Source: Ralstonia pickettii DTP0602
GTDB taxonomy: Bacteria > Pseudomonadota > Gammaproteobacteria > Burkholderiales > Burkholderiaceae
Length of the DNA stretch: 64,000 nucleotides
Direction of reading: 5' to 3'
NCBI GenBank assembly: GCA_000471925.1
Contig: CP006667.1
Location: 124,001 to 188,000, forward strand
Below the pieces are notes generated by a model, which was not told where the DNA came from, did not search any database, and worked only from the letters and a program-made list of their open reading frames with translations. Position 1 is the stretch's first letter; every line of letters starts with the position of its first letter. Of the stretch, positions 40,480-50,132 are shown piece after piece. The position numbers and the translations under genes are program-made.

Positions 40480-40971
40480 ATGCAAGCCAAGATCCGCGCG
40501 GCCACGGTGGCCGCATCGTTCGCCGCGCTCGCCGCCACGCTGGCTTCGGGCGCCGTGCTGGCCCAGGTCGATGTCAGCAATGCCTGGGTGCGCGGCACCG
40601 TGCCGACCCAGGCCGCATCGGGCGCCTTCATGGTGCTGCACGCGCACGAGAACGCGAAGCTGGTCGGCGTATCGTCGCCGGTGGGCACGGCCGAGCTGCA
40701 CGAGATGAAGATGGAAGGCAACGTGATGCGCATGCGGCAGATCAAGTCGCTGGACCTGCCAAAGATGAAGGACGTCGAGCTGAAGCCCGGCGGCTACCAT
40801 GTGATGCTGATGGACCTGAAGTCGCAGCTGAAGAAGGGCGACACCGTGCCCATCACGCTGAAGATCGAGCAGGGCGGCAAGGTGACCGAGCAGAAGGTCA
40901 CGGCAGAAGTGCGCGACATGGTGCCCGCTGCCGCCGGCGCGAGCGGCGGCCACGGCGAGCACAAGCACTGA
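40480..40971 (+). CDS. PCu(A)C periplasmic copper chaperone
   Basis: The 163-residue protein has a signal peptide (cleavage after GAVLAQ, about residue 29) and the Cu(I) site H-x-M...M...H-x-M (LHEMKMEGNVMRM and GYHVMLM). It delivers Cu(I) to the CuA centre or to Sco in cytochrome oxidase assembly. The C terminus adds a His-rich GGHGEHKH tail that could also bind copper. It is divergent from the RegB/RegA-type genes, which fits a respiratory role. Confidence 0.9.
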   Translation: MQAKIRAATVAASFAALAATLASGAVLAQVDVSNAWVRGTVPTQAASGAFMVLHAHENAKLVGVSSPVGTAELHEMKMEGNVMRMRQIKSLDLPKMKDVELKPGGYHVMLMDLKSQLKKGDTVPITLKIEQGGKVTEQKVTAEVRDMVPAAAGASGGHGEHKH

Positions 40972-41015
40972 TCGCCTGACGGGCCCGGCCTCGTCCATCC
41001 ACTCATCCAGCCAAC

Positions 41016-41207
41016 ATGGCCAACAAGCAGCACGGCACCCGGCAGAAGCTGGTCTTTCGCGGGGACACGCGGCCCGCCAGGCCAGCCACCGGCGCCACCC
41101 AGCGTCGTGATGCCAGACCGCAGCCACCGAATCCGGGTGGCGGCAAGCCCGCCAAGCCCGCACTCCGCCGTCAGCCGCGCAAGCTGATCGGCTCTTCCGA
41201 TTCCTGA
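41016..41207 (+). CDS. Possible small basic protein
   Basis: This 63-residue frame encodes a Lys/Arg/Pro/Gly-rich, probably disordered peptide. There is no clear ribosome site, and its last 37 bases overlap the end of the convergent LysR gene. It fills an otherwise empty 200-bp gap. It could be a small nucleic-acid-binding protein or a chance frame in GC-rich DNA. Confidence 0.3.
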   Translation: MANKQHGTRQKLVFRGDTRPARPATGATQRRDARPQPPNPGGGKPAKPALRRQPRKLIGSSDS

Positions 41208-42106
41208 TTGGCAGCCGCCGCCAGTACGCGCTCGCGCAGCCACGCGTGGGCCGGATCGGCCTCGGTGCGCTCGTGCCAGATCATGCTGAAGGTGAAGTCG
41301 TCCAACGCAAACGGCGGCGTGAATACGGCATAGCGGGGGTCGTCTTCCAGCGCGGCCAGGCTGCGTCGCGCGGTGGTGAGCACCAGGTTGGTCCCGGCGA
41401 TCAGCGCCGGCGCCACGCTCCAGTGCGGCACCACGCAGGCGATCTTGCGGCGCCCGCCGAGCTTGGCGACGGCCGTGTCGATCGCATCCATGCGTTCGCT
41501 GTGCGTGGCCACCAGCACGTGCGAGCGCGCCAGGTAAGCCACCTGGTCGAGCCGGCCGGAATCGCGCACGGTCGCCGCATCCACCGCGCAGGCGTAGCTC
41601 TCCCGGAACAGCTCGGCGGATTTGACGCCTTCGGGCTGGTAGGTGAACACGCCCAGCGCCATGTCGATCTCGCCGTCGGCCACCTGCGCGGTCATGCCCT
41701 CGCGGCTGGCCTGCGACACCACCAGGTCGATATTGGGCGCGGCCTTGCGCACCGCGCGCAGCAGCCGCGGCAGCACCACCAGCGCGCCATAGTCGGACAT
41801 CGCCAGGCGGAAGGTACGGCGCGTGGTGGCGGGCTGGAAGCCGCTCGGCCCCAGCAGGATGCGCACCTGCGCCAGCGCCTCGGCCAGCGGGCCGGTCAGT
41901 TCATGGGCGCGCGCGCTCAGCACCAGTCCACCCTTGCCGCGCACCAGGATAGGATCGTCGAGCAGCTGCCGCAGGCGGCCCAGCGCGTGGCTCACCGCCG
42001 GCTGGCTCAGGTGCAGCCGCAGCGCGGCGCGGGAGATATGGCGCTCGGCCAGCAGTGCTTCCAGCACCACCAGCAGGTTGAGGTCGATTCCGCGTAGGCT
42101 ATTCAT
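41171..42106 (-). CDS. LysR-family transcriptional regulator
   Basis: The 311-residue regulator has an N-terminal winged helix (MNSLRGIDLNLLVVLEALL, HISRAALRLHLSQPAVSHAL) and a two-lobed periplasmic-binding-like effector domain. The start at 42106 aligns with the family; the frame is open further upstream. It is divergent from a DMT/YdcZ-type membrane gene 94 bp away, the usual layout for a regulator and its target. The effector is unknown. Confidence 0.92.
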   Translation of the reverse strand: MNSLRGIDLNLLVVLEALLAERHISRAALRLHLSQPAVSHALGRLRQLLDDPILVRGKGGLVLSARAHELTGPLAEALAQVRILLGPSGFQPATTRRTFRLAMSDYGALVVLPRLLRAVRKAAPNIDLVVSQASREGMTAQVADGEIDMALGVFTYQPEGVKSAELFRESYACAVDAATVRDSGRLDQVAYLARSHVLVATHSERMDAIDTAVAKLGGRRKIACVVPHWSVAPALIAGTNLVLTTARRSLAALEDDPRYAVFTPPFALDDFTFSMIWHERTEADPAHAWLRERVLAAAANQESEEPISLRG

Positions 42107-42200
42107 TCGGCGAATATTAAACGTACGAAAGCAGAATTGGGAATTCGCTTTGCGATATTTCACACTGGCAGGCATCGCATATTGCCTCACGGAGCGCACC

Positions 42201-42728
42201 ATGTCAGTCACTCAGGTCCCGTTTTCGATCCCCGTTTCGCTGTTGCTGCCGCTTGCCACGGCGGTACTGGCCGGTGCCGTGATCCCGTTCCAGGCGGGTG
42301 CCAACGCCACGCTGGGGCGCACGCTGGGCCATCCGCTGTCGGCCACGCTGGTGTCGTTGCTGGTCAGCCTGGCAGCAATCCTGCCGGTGCTGTGCCTGCT
42401 GCGGGTGCCGCTGCCGGCGCCGTCGCAGCTGGCGCGCGCGCCGGGCTGGATCTGGATCGGCGGGGTGCTGGGGGTGTTTTATATCTCGGCCGCGCTGATG
42501 ATGGCGCCGAAACTGGGCGCCGCCGGCTTTATCGCCGCGGTGGTGGCGGGGCAGGTGCTGGCGGCGCTGCTCGTGGACCAGTTCGGGCTGGCCGGGTTTG
42601 CCGTGCGTGTGCTGACGCCGGCGCGGCTGGCGGGCGCGGTGCTGATCGTGGCCGGGATGCTGGTGATGCAGTGGGGCAGTGCGCCGGCTCAGCCGGCCGG
42701 CGTGCCCACGGCCGGGGCCGGCGCCTGA
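42201..42728 (+). CDS. DMT-superfamily YdcZ (DUF606) membrane protein
   Basis: The 175-residue protein has five hydrophobic helices and the YdcZ/DUF606 pattern FQAGANATLGRTLGHPLSATLVS and FYISAALMMAPKLGAAGFIAAVVAGQ. It is half the size of usual ten-helix DMT exporters and may work as a dimer. The cargo is unknown. The LysR regulator opposite probably controls it. The last 40 bases overlap the convergent CWC gene. Confidence 0.85.
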   Translation: MSVTQVPFSIPVSLLLPLATAVLAGAVIPFQAGANATLGRTLGHPLSATLVSLLVSLAAILPVLCLLRVPLPAPSQLARAPGWIWIGGVLGVFYISAALMMAPKLGAAGFIAAVVAGQVLAALLVDQFGLAGFAVRVLTPARLAGAVLIVAGMLVMQWGSAPAQPAGVPTAGAGA

Positions 42729-42931
42729 TCCTCGCTCCGGCGCGCCGCCAGGCAGGCGGGGCACAGGCAGTGCTGGCCGGGCACGATCTGCCGCGCCGGC
42801 AGCAGCGGCTGGCTGGCGCACCAGCACTCGGGCAGCCCGGCCACGTAGCCACAGACGAAACCGGCGCCACAGCGGCTGCAATGCTCGACCGGGCGCAGCT
42901 GGCCGGTGAGGACCGTGCGAGCGTCGCTCAT
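42689..42931 (-). CDS. Cysteine-rich CWC family protein
   Basis: The 80-residue protein has eight cysteines, in the order HCSRCGAGFVCG, ECWC and CLCPACL. This is the CWC-type pattern and probably binds zinc. The function of the family is unknown. The start MSDARTVL at 42931 gives a family-sized protein, although the frame stays open upstream. Its 3' end overlaps the YdcZ-type gene. Confidence 0.8.
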   Translation of the reverse strand: MSDARTVLTGQLRPVEHCSRCGAGFVCGYVAGLPECWCASQPLLPARQIVPGQHCLCPACLAARRSEDQAPAPAVGTPAG

Positions 42932-44223
<1,292 letters not shown>

Positions 44224-44296
44224 GCGGAGCCGCCGGGGCGGCCCTGGCCACAACCAGCCGCCCCGGAACACCCCCATATCCTCCGAGTCGTCCGGC

Positions 44297-45247
44297 GTGC
44301 CTTCCAGTCTTCCTCCTCCGCGCCGTGTCCGCGCTCGCCTGCGCCGCCGCCCGGCGGGCGACAACTCAGGCCGCACGGTCTGGCTGTTCGACCTCGACAA
44401 CACGCTGCACGACGCGTCGCACGCGATCTTCCCGGCCATCAACCGGCTGATGACCGCCTACGTGGCGCGCGTGCTCGGTTGCGACGAGGCCACCGCCAGC
44501 CGCGTGCGCGTGGACTACTGGCAGCGCTACGGCGCCACGCTGCTCGGCATGATCCGCCACCATGGCGTCGATCCCGCGGACTTCCTGCGCGCCGCGCATG
44601 AATTCCCGGCGCTGGCCGAGATGGTGCGCGTGCGGCGTGGGCTGGCCGCGCACCTGCGGAGCCTGCCCGGGCGCAAGATCCTGGTCACCAATGCGCCGCA
44701 GGACTATGCGCATGCGGTGATGGAGATTGCCGGCATCCGCCATTGCTTCGAGCGCGTGGTGGCGATCGAGCAGATGTGGGTGCACGGCCACCTGCGGCCC
44801 AAGCCGGACCGGCGCATGCTGCGCCGGTTGCTGGTGCAGACGGGCATCGCGCCCCATCGCGCGGTGCTGGTGGAAGACACCGTGTCGCACCTGAAGCGCT
44901 ATGCGGGCACCGGTATCCGCACGGCATGGGTGACCGGCTACCTGCGCACGATCGCGCCGTCGCGCCCGCACGAGGCGCTTGCTGTGTCCACTGCGGCGCG
45001 CGACGACGGCAGCCGGCGCGATGCCGCGGTACGCTCCACGCTGGAGGCCGAGGACCGGCGCCATGTCGGCCACGCCGCGCAGGAGCAGTCGGTCACGCTG
45101 GTGGCGGCAGAGACCCAGGCGCCGCAGGCGCAGCCCGACAACGTGCCGCGCGTACGTGCCCGCGTGCCGAACCGGCCGGCCTATGTGGACATAAAAGTAC
45201 AATCCATGCATCAACTCCAACGACGAATGCGGAGAACCGGGTCATGA
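44297..45247 (+). CDS. HAD-family pyrimidine 5'-nucleotidase
   Basis: The 316-residue protein (GTG start) has the SDT1-type HAD motif FDLDNTLHDASHAIFP, motif II VTNAP, Lys in LRPKPDRRM and the acidic VEDTVSHL. It would dephosphorylate pyrimidine nucleotides. About 75 C-terminal residues, rich in Ala/Arg/Gln, extend past the fold with no family match and look disordered. The argB-HAD-slmA order is one I recall from other Burkholderiales. The stop overlaps slmA by four bases. Confidence 0.88.
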   Translation: MPSSLPPPRRVRARLRRRPAGDNSGRTVWLFDLDNTLHDASHAIFPAINRLMTAYVARVLGCDEATASRVRVDYWQRYGATLLGMIRHHGVDPADFLRAAHEFPALAEMVRVRRGLAAHLRSLPGRKILVTNAPQDYAHAVMEIAGIRHCFERVVAIEQMWVHGHLRPKPDRRMLRRLLVQTGIAPHRAVLVEDTVSHLKRYAGTGIRTAWVTGYLRTIAPSRPHEALAVSTAARDDGSRRDAAVRSTLEAEDRRHVGHAAQEQSVTLVAAETQAPQAQPDNVPRVRARVPNRPAYVDIKVQSMHQLQRRMRRTGS

Positions 45248-45921
45248 CGCAGAGCAACGGGGACCAGCCGGAGGCTGTCATTTCAGGCAGGGCCGAGGAC
45301 ATCGACATGCCGGCGGGCGAACAGGCGCCGGCCGCGCCCGTGCGCAAGCGCCCGCGCCCGGGCGAGCGCCGCGTGCAGATCCTGCAGACGCTGGCCACCA
45401 TGCTGGAACACCCGCGCGGGGAAAAGATCACCACCGCCGCGCTGGCCGCGCGCCTGAACGTGTCCGAGGCGGCCCTGTATCGCCACTTCGCCAGCAAGGC
45501 GCAGATGTACGAGGGCCTGATCGGCTTTATCGAGCAGACCGTGTTCGGCCTGATCAACCAGATCGCCGACAAGGAAGAGCATGGCCTGCGCCAGGTCCAT
45601 GCGATTGTGCGCATGCTGCTGTCGTTCGCCGAGAAGAACCCGGGCATGACGCGCGTGCTGACCGGCGAGGCGCTGGTGGGTGAGCACGAACGCCTGCAGG
45701 AACGCATCAACCAGGTGGTGGACCGCATCGAGGCCTCGCTGCGCCAGTGCCTGAAGGTGGCGGTGACACAGGCCGCGTTCCCCGCGGACGCCGATATCCC
45801 GGCACGCGCCGCGCTGATCATGGCGGCGGTGCAGGGCCAGTGGCACCGCTATGCCAAGAGCGGCTTCCGCAAGTCGCCGTCGGACCATGTCGAGGCGCAC
45901 CTGAGGGTCTTGCTGGGCTGA
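45244..45921 (+). CDS. slmA: Nucleoid occlusion factor SlmA
   Basis: The 225-residue TetR-family protein matches SlmA, not a drug-responsive TetR: helix-turn-helix ITTAALAARLNVSEAALYRHFASKAQMYEGLIGFIE, then FAEKNPGMTRVLTGEALVGE and RINQVVDRIEASLRQ. SlmA binds specific chromosomal sites and blocks FtsZ over the nucleoid. About 40 charged N-terminal residues precede the domain and are absent from the E. coli protein. The start overlaps the nucleotidase stop (ATGA). Confidence 0.92.
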   Translation: MTQSNGDQPEAVISGRAEDIDMPAGEQAPAAPVRKRPRPGERRVQILQTLATMLEHPRGEKITTAALAARLNVSEAALYRHFASKAQMYEGLIGFIEQTVFGLINQIADKEEHGLRQVHAIVRMLLSFAEKNPGMTRVLTGEALVGEHERLQERINQVVDRIEASLRQCLKVAVTQAAFPADADIPARAALIMAAVQGQWHRYAKSGFRKSPSDHVEAHLRVLLG

Positions 45922-45923
45922 AA

Positions 45924-45952
45924 ACAACATGCCGGGCCGATTGCTCTATAAT
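45924..45952 (+). promoter_or_regulatory. metX promoter
   Basis: A consensus TATAAT -10 box (45947-45952) has a weak -35 (ACAACA) 17 bp upstream. The predicted start, about seven bases later, falls on the first stem of the RNA structure at 45961. Confidence 0.7.
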
Positions 45953-45960
45953 TGCCCGGT

Positions 45961-46054
45961 CGCGCCGATTTGATGACTGGCTTGCGGGCGCGCGGCAGCC
46001 AAGGGACCAAGGTCCGGGTTGCCACTATAAATGCGGCTAAAGAGGTTGGGTCGG
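45961..46054 (+). ncRNA. SAM-II-type riboswitch in the metX leader
   Basis: Stem P1 pairs CGCGCC (45961-45966) with GGCGCG (45987-45992). The loop between them (GATTTG...TGAC...CTTGCG) and the 3' segment TATAAATGCGGCTAAA (46026-46041) match the SAM-II core as I recall it (GATTTAA...TTGCA; ATAAATG..GCTAAA). Loop TTGCG can pair with TGCGG at 46032-46036 as a pseudoknot. A 30-base hairpin (45994-46023, stem GGACC/GGTCC) is inserted between P1 and the 3' segment. A terminator follows at 46120, so S-adenosylmethionine probably attenuates metX transcription. Confidence 0.75.
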
Positions 46055-46119
46055 CGCCCCATGTCACCACTGCAATGGATGGCGCCGGCACGCGGAATCC
46101 CGCAAGGAATCCAGTGAAT

Positions 46120-46168
46120 CCCGACTTGGCTGCGATGCTGCATACGCAAATGCCGGTCGGGTTTTTTT
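46120..46168 (+). terminator. Terminator/attenuator hairpin before metX
   Basis: CCCGAC (46120-46125) plus TTGGC pairs with GCCG-GTCGGG (ending 46161) and is followed by seven Ts, 29 bp before metX. The 5' arm (CCGACTT) can also pair with GGGTCGG at 46048-46054, next to the riboswitch core, giving a plausible antiterminator. Confidence 0.8.
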
Positions 46169-46196
46169 ATGCCCGTTCGCCACGGGCCCGGATTCC

Positions 46197-47378
46197 ATGA
46201 CTGATGTCGCCCTGCCGTCTGCCGCGCCCAGCGCGCTCGCCCTGCCGCCCGATTCGGTCGGCGTGGTCACGCCGCAGCGCATGCATTTCGCCGAGCCGCT
46301 GAAGCTGCGCAACGGCACGTCCATCGCCGGCTACGACCTGATGGTCGAGACCTACGGCACGCTCAATGCGGCCCGCTCCAACGCGGTGCTGGTCTGCCAC
46401 GCGCTCAATGCCTCGCACCATGTGGCCGGCGTCTATGCTGACGACCCGCGCGACGTGGGCTGGTGGGACAACATGGTCGGCCCCGGCAAGCCGCTCGATA
46501 CCAACCGCTTCTTCGTCATCGGCGTCAACAACCTGGGCTCGTGTTTTGGCTCGACCGGACCGATGAGCGTGAACCCCGCCACCGGCCAGCCCTATGGCGC
46601 GAGCTTCCCGGTGGTGACGGTGGAAGACTGGGTCAACGCGCAGGCGCGCGTGGCCGACGCGTTCGGCATCACGCAGTTCGCCGCAGTGATGGGCGGCAGC
46701 CTCGGCGGCATGCAGGCGGTGGCCTGGAGCCTGATGTACCCGGACCGGCTGCGCCACTGCATCGTGGTCGCATCCACGCCCAAGCTGTCGGCGCAGAACA
46801 TTGCCTTCAACGAGGTCGCGCGCAGCGCCATCCTGTCCGACCCCGACTTCCACGGCGGCAACTACTACGCGCATGGCGTCAAGCCCAAGCGCGGCCTGCG
46901 CGTGGCCCGCATGATCGGCCATATCACCTACCTGTCGGACGAGGACATGGCCGAGAAATTCGGCCGCGAGCTCAAGACCGACGACATCCGCTTCTCGTTC
47001 GATGTCGAGTTCCAGGTGGAGAGCTACCTGCGCTACCAGGGCGACAAGTTCGCCGAGTACTTCGACGCCAACACCTACCTGCTGATTACGCGAGCGCTCG
47101 ACTACTTCGACCCGGCGCTGGCCTACGGCGGCGACCTGACGCGCGCCATCGCGCAGACCCAGGCCAGCTTCCTGGTGGCGAGCTTTGGCACCGACTGGCG
47201 CTTCGCGCCCAGCCGCAGCCGCGAACTGGTCAAGGCGCTGCTGGACAACAAGCGCCCGGTCTCGTACGCCGAGATCGACGCGCCGCATGGTCACGACGCC
47301 TTCCTGCTCGACGACCCGCGCTATCACAACCTGATGCGCGCCTATTACGACCGTATCGCAGAGGAGATCGGCGCATGA
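46197..47378 (+). CDS. metX: Homoserine O-acetyl/succinyltransferase
   Basis: The 393-residue alpha/beta-hydrolase-fold acyltransferase activates homoserine for methionine synthesis. The nucleophile is Ser168 in [31 protein letters not shown] and the C-terminal [10 protein letters not shown] (catalytic His) match. Proteobacterial MetX paired with MetW has been reported to use succinyl-CoA in some species, so the acyl donor is left open. The ribosome site is weak. metW overlaps by four bases. The leader carries a SAM-II-type riboswitch. Confidence 0.95.
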   Translation: MTDVALPSAAPSALALPPDSVGVVTPQRMHFAEPLKLRNGTSIAGYDLMVETYGTLNAARSNAVLVCHALNASHHVAGVYADDPRDVGWWDNMVGPGKPLDTNRFFVIGVNNLGSCFGSTGPMSVNPATGQPYGASFPVVTVEDWVNAQARVADAFGITQFAAVMGGSLGGMQAVAWSLMYPDRLRHCIVVASTPKLSAQNIAFNEVARSAILSDPDFHGGNYYAHGVKPKRGLRVARMIGHITYLSDEDMAEKFGRELKTDDIRFSFDVEFQVESYLRYQGDKFAEYFDANTYLLITRALDYFDPALAYGGDLTRAIAQTQASFLVASFGTDWRFAPSRSRELVKALLDNKRPVSYAEIDAPHGHDAFLLDDPRYHNLMRAYYDRIAEEIGA

Positions 47379-47986
47379 ACGCCCTGGCCAATCCCAATAT
47401 CCTGGCGCTGCGCCCCGACTTCCGCGCGATCGCGCGCTGGATCGAACCCAATTCCACGGTGCTCGACCTGGGCTGCGGCGACGGCAGCCTGCTGCGCGTG
47501 CTGCAGGACGAACTCGATGTGCAGGCCTACGGCATCGAGATCCGCGACGAAGGCGTGCTGGCGTGCGCGCAGAAGGGCGTGCATGTCATCCAGCAAAACC
47601 TGGAGGGCGGGCTGGCGCTGTTCGAGGACAAGAGCTTCGACACCGTGATCCTGTCGCAGACGCTGCAGACCATCCACAACACCGCGCAGGTGCTGCGCGA
47701 CACGCTGCGGGTGGGGCGCGAGTGCATCGTCTCGTTCCCGAACTTTGGCTACTGGCCGCACCGGCTGTCGGTGTTCCGCGGGCGCATGCCGGTGTCGGAG
47801 TCGCTGCCTTACCAGTGGTACAACACGCCCAACGTGCGCGTGCTGACCATCAGCGACTTCGAGGCGCTCGCGCCCAAGGTCGGGCTGCGCGTGATCGACC
47901 GCGTGGTGATGCACGAGGGCGTGACCGTCAGCTGGGGCGTCAACTGGCGCGGCAGCCTGGCGGTGTACCGGGTCTGCGCGGCCTGA
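47375..47986 (+). CDS. metW: Methionine biosynthesis protein MetW
   Basis: The 203-residue methyltransferase-fold protein has the SAM motif [12 protein letters not shown], then [10 protein letters not shown] and [13 protein letters not shown]. MetW is always coupled to metX in proteobacteria and is needed with it for homoserine acylation. It overlaps metX by four bases. Confidence 0.95.
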   Translation: MNALANPNILALRPDFRAIARWIEPNSTVLDLGCGDGSLLRVLQDELDVQAYGIEIRDEGVLACAQKGVHVIQQNLEGGLALFEDKSFDTVILSQTLQTIHNTAQVLRDTLRVGRECIVSFPNFGYWPHRLSVFRGRMPVSESLPYQWYNTPNVRVLTISDFEALAPKVGLRVIDRVVMHEGVTVSWGVNWRGSLAVYRVCAA

Positions 47987-48002
47987 GCGGGGCCCATCGG
48001 CT

Positions 48003-48431
48003 TCAGCCCGGCAGCGCGCCGGCCTCGTACTGCGCCGCAAATTCTCCCGACGGCGGGATCGGCTTGATGATGTCGATCAGCACGCCGTTGGGGTCGGCGG
48101 TGATGAAATGGCGCTGCCCGAAAGCCTCGTCGCGCAGCGGCAGCAGGATTGGCAGCCCGGCCGCCCGCAGGCGGTCATGGATCGCATCGGGGTCTTCCAC
48201 TTCAAAATTCAGCAGCAAGCCCTTCGCGCACTGGCCGCGCGCCAGAGCGGGGATGGTCTCGTGGCTGCCGTCCAGCACCGCCAGGTTGACCGCCGGGTCG
48301 TCCGCTAGCTGCAGGTGTACGTACCAGTCGCTGGTGAAGAGGGCCACGAAGCCGAAGTGGCGCTGGTAGAACGCGGCCGTGCCGGCAACGTCGCCGGTCA
48401 TGATGACGGGGTAGTAGCTGGTGACTTTCAC
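48003..48431 (-). CDS. VOC-family (glyoxalase/bleomycin-resistance fold) protein
   Basis: The 142-residue protein has two beta-alpha-beta-beta-beta units ([23 protein letters not shown], then [24 protein letters not shown]) of the vicinal oxygen chelate family. It may be a metal-dependent enzyme or a ligand-binding resistance protein. The GTG start at 48431 follows AAAGGAG at eight bases. It is divergent from a TetR gene, with two operator-like repeats between them. Confidence 0.87.
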   Translation of the reverse strand: MKVTSYYPVIMTGDVAGTAAFYQRHFGFVALFTSDWYVHLQLADDPAVNLAVLDGSHETIPALARGQCAKGLLLNFEVEDPDAIHDRLRAAGLPILLPLRDEAFGQRHFITADPNGVLIDIIKPIPPSGEFAAQYEAGALPG

Positions 48432-48455
48432 GATGCGGCTCCTTTCGGTTGTTAG

Positions 48456-48505
48456 ATACATGCAGACTGTATGTAAATTGATATTAAGATACAGGCTGCA
48501 TGTAT
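48456..48505. promoter_or_regulatory. Paired TetR operator candidates
   Basis: TACATGCAG-A-CTGTATGTA (48457-48475) is an inverted repeat with one mismatch. A second half-conserved copy ends in CTGCATGTAT (48496-48505). Their centres are 29 bp apart, in the gap between the divergent VOC and TetR genes. Confidence 0.65.
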
Positions 48506-48520
48506 GCAAGGAGGAAATGC

Positions 48521-49099
48521 GTGGCCCGCTCGAACCGAGAACGTACCGAGGCAACCCGGCAGGCGCTGCTCGATGCCGCGCGCACGCTGTTCGTCAGCCG
48601 GGGCTATGGCGAGACTTCGACGCCTGACGTCTGCGCCGCCGCCGGCATCACGCGCGGCGCGCTGTACCACCATTTCGCCGACAAGCGCGACCTGTTCCGG
48701 CACGTGCTGGCCGAGGAAGCGGCGGCGGTCGCCGCCGATATCGAGGCGGCCACGCCCGATGGGCAGGACCCTGCCGAGGCCCTGATCGCCGGCGCGCAGG
48801 CCTACCTGGATGCGATGACCGTGCCGGGCCGCACGCGGCTGCTGCTGGTGGAGGGGCCGGCGGCGCTGGGGCTGCGCGAAACGCTGGCGCTGGACGAGGC
48901 CAACGCCGCCCGCACGCTGCGCGAGGGGCTGGATACCGCGGGTGTCGGCCAGCGGGGCGACATGGCAGTGCGCGCGCTAGCGCCGCTGCTGTCGGCGGCG
49001 TTCGACCGCGCGGCATTGGAGATCGAGGCGGGCGCCGATGCAGCACGCGTGCGCGAGGCCATGCTGTGGTTGCTGCGGCGGGTCCTCGGCAAGGGGTGA
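48521..49099 (+). CDS. TetR-family repressor
   Basis: The 192-residue regulator has an N-terminal helix-turn-helix ([32 protein letters not shown]) and a helical ligand domain. The GTG start at 48521 follows AAGGAGG and is preferred to an ATG at 48500, because that ATG would overlap the second operator-like repeat. It probably represses itself and the divergent VOC gene. The inducer is unknown. Confidence 0.9.
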   Translation: MARSNRERTEATRQALLDAARTLFVSRGYGETSTPDVCAAAGITRGALYHHFADKRDLFRHVLAEEAAAVAADIEAATPDGQDPAEALIAGAQAYLDAMTVPGRTRLLLVEGPAALGLRETLALDEANAARTLREGLDTAGVGQRGDMAVRALAPLLSAAFDRAALEIEAGADAARVREAMLWLLRRVLGKG

Positions 49100-49106
49100 G
49101 GCTCAG

Positions 49107-50021
49107 CTAGACCGGCGCGTCGCCGGCGGTCGCGGCGAGGTGGTCGACAAAGGCCCGCACCTTGGGCGGCACGTGCCGCGTCGGCGTATACACCGCGTAG
49201 GCGGTGCCGATGTAGGGCTCGAGGATGTCCCAGTCCGGCAGCACTGTCACCACGCGGCCATCCTCGAGGGCGCTGCCCAGCGAGAAGTCCGGCACCAGCC
49301 CGATGCCGGCATCGCGCTCCACCATGGTCATGATCGCCAGGCTGTTGTTCAGCGTCAGGCGCGGCGGGATGCGCACCACCACGGTCTCGCCGCCGGCCTG
49401 GCGGCGCATGGTCCAGCGTTCGCCGAAGTTGCCGTAGCCGAGGTAGAGGCAGCGCGCGGCCGCCAGTTCGGCGGGCGTGGCCGGGGTGCCGTGGCGGTCC
49501 AGGTGGCCGGGCGAGGCCACCAGCCGGTAGCGCACCTCGCGCAGCGGCCGCGCGGCCAGCCCTGGCGCCAGTTCGCGGGCGATGCGCACGGCCACGTCCA
49601 GGCCTTCCTCGACCAGGTCGACCATGCGGTCGGCCAGCGTCAGCTGCAGGTCCAGCCCCGGGTACCTGGCAAGCAGCGCCGGCAACCGCGGCGCCAGCCA
49701 GGCTTGCCCGAACGAAACCGGGGCGCTGACGCGCAGCACGCCGTGCGGCGTACCGCCGTGCTCGCCGGCCAGCGCGGTGACCTCGCGCGCGGCGGCGGTC
49801 ATGCGTGCGCAGGCGGCATAGACCGACTGGCCCAGCTCGGTCAGCGCAAAGGCGCGCGTGGTCCGCTGCAGCAGGCTCGCGCCCAGCGTCGCTTCCAGCC
49901 GCGACACGTGGCGGCTGACCGCCGACGGGGTCATGCCGAGGTCCTGCGCGGCGGCCGAGAAGCTGCCGCACTCGACCACGCGCGCAAATACGGCCATCGC
50001 ATTAAGTGGTGCATCCAGCAT
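49107..50021 (-). CDS. LysR-family regulator
   Basis: The 304-residue protein has a winged helix (MAVFARVVECGSFSAAAQDLGMTPSAVSRHVSRLE) and a LysR effector domain of the single-operon PerR/AaeR-like branch. It is divergent from the EamA transporter gene 111 bp away and probably controls it. The effector is unknown. Confidence 0.92.
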   Translation of the reverse strand: MLDAPLNAMAVFARVVECGSFSAAAQDLGMTPSAVSRHVSRLEATLGASLLQRTTRAFALTELGQSVYAACARMTAAAREVTALAGEHGGTPHGVLRVSAPVSFGQAWLAPRLPALLARYPGLDLQLTLADRMVDLVEEGLDVAVRIARELAPGLAARPLREVRYRLVASPGHLDRHGTPATPAELAAARCLYLGYGNFGERWTMRRQAGGETVVVRIPPRLTLNNSLAIMTMVERDAGIGLVPDFSLGSALEDGRVVTVLPDWDILEPYIGTAYAVYTPTRHVPPKVRAFVDHLAATAGDAPV

Positions 50022-50132
50022 CGCACGTCCTCATTCTTTGACTTCAGATCAAATACTAATTGAGCTGAGACGGGATTGTTGAGCGGATTGCATGGTGGAA
50101 CAATGCGGCCATCACTCTGAGCGGAGTCCCTC

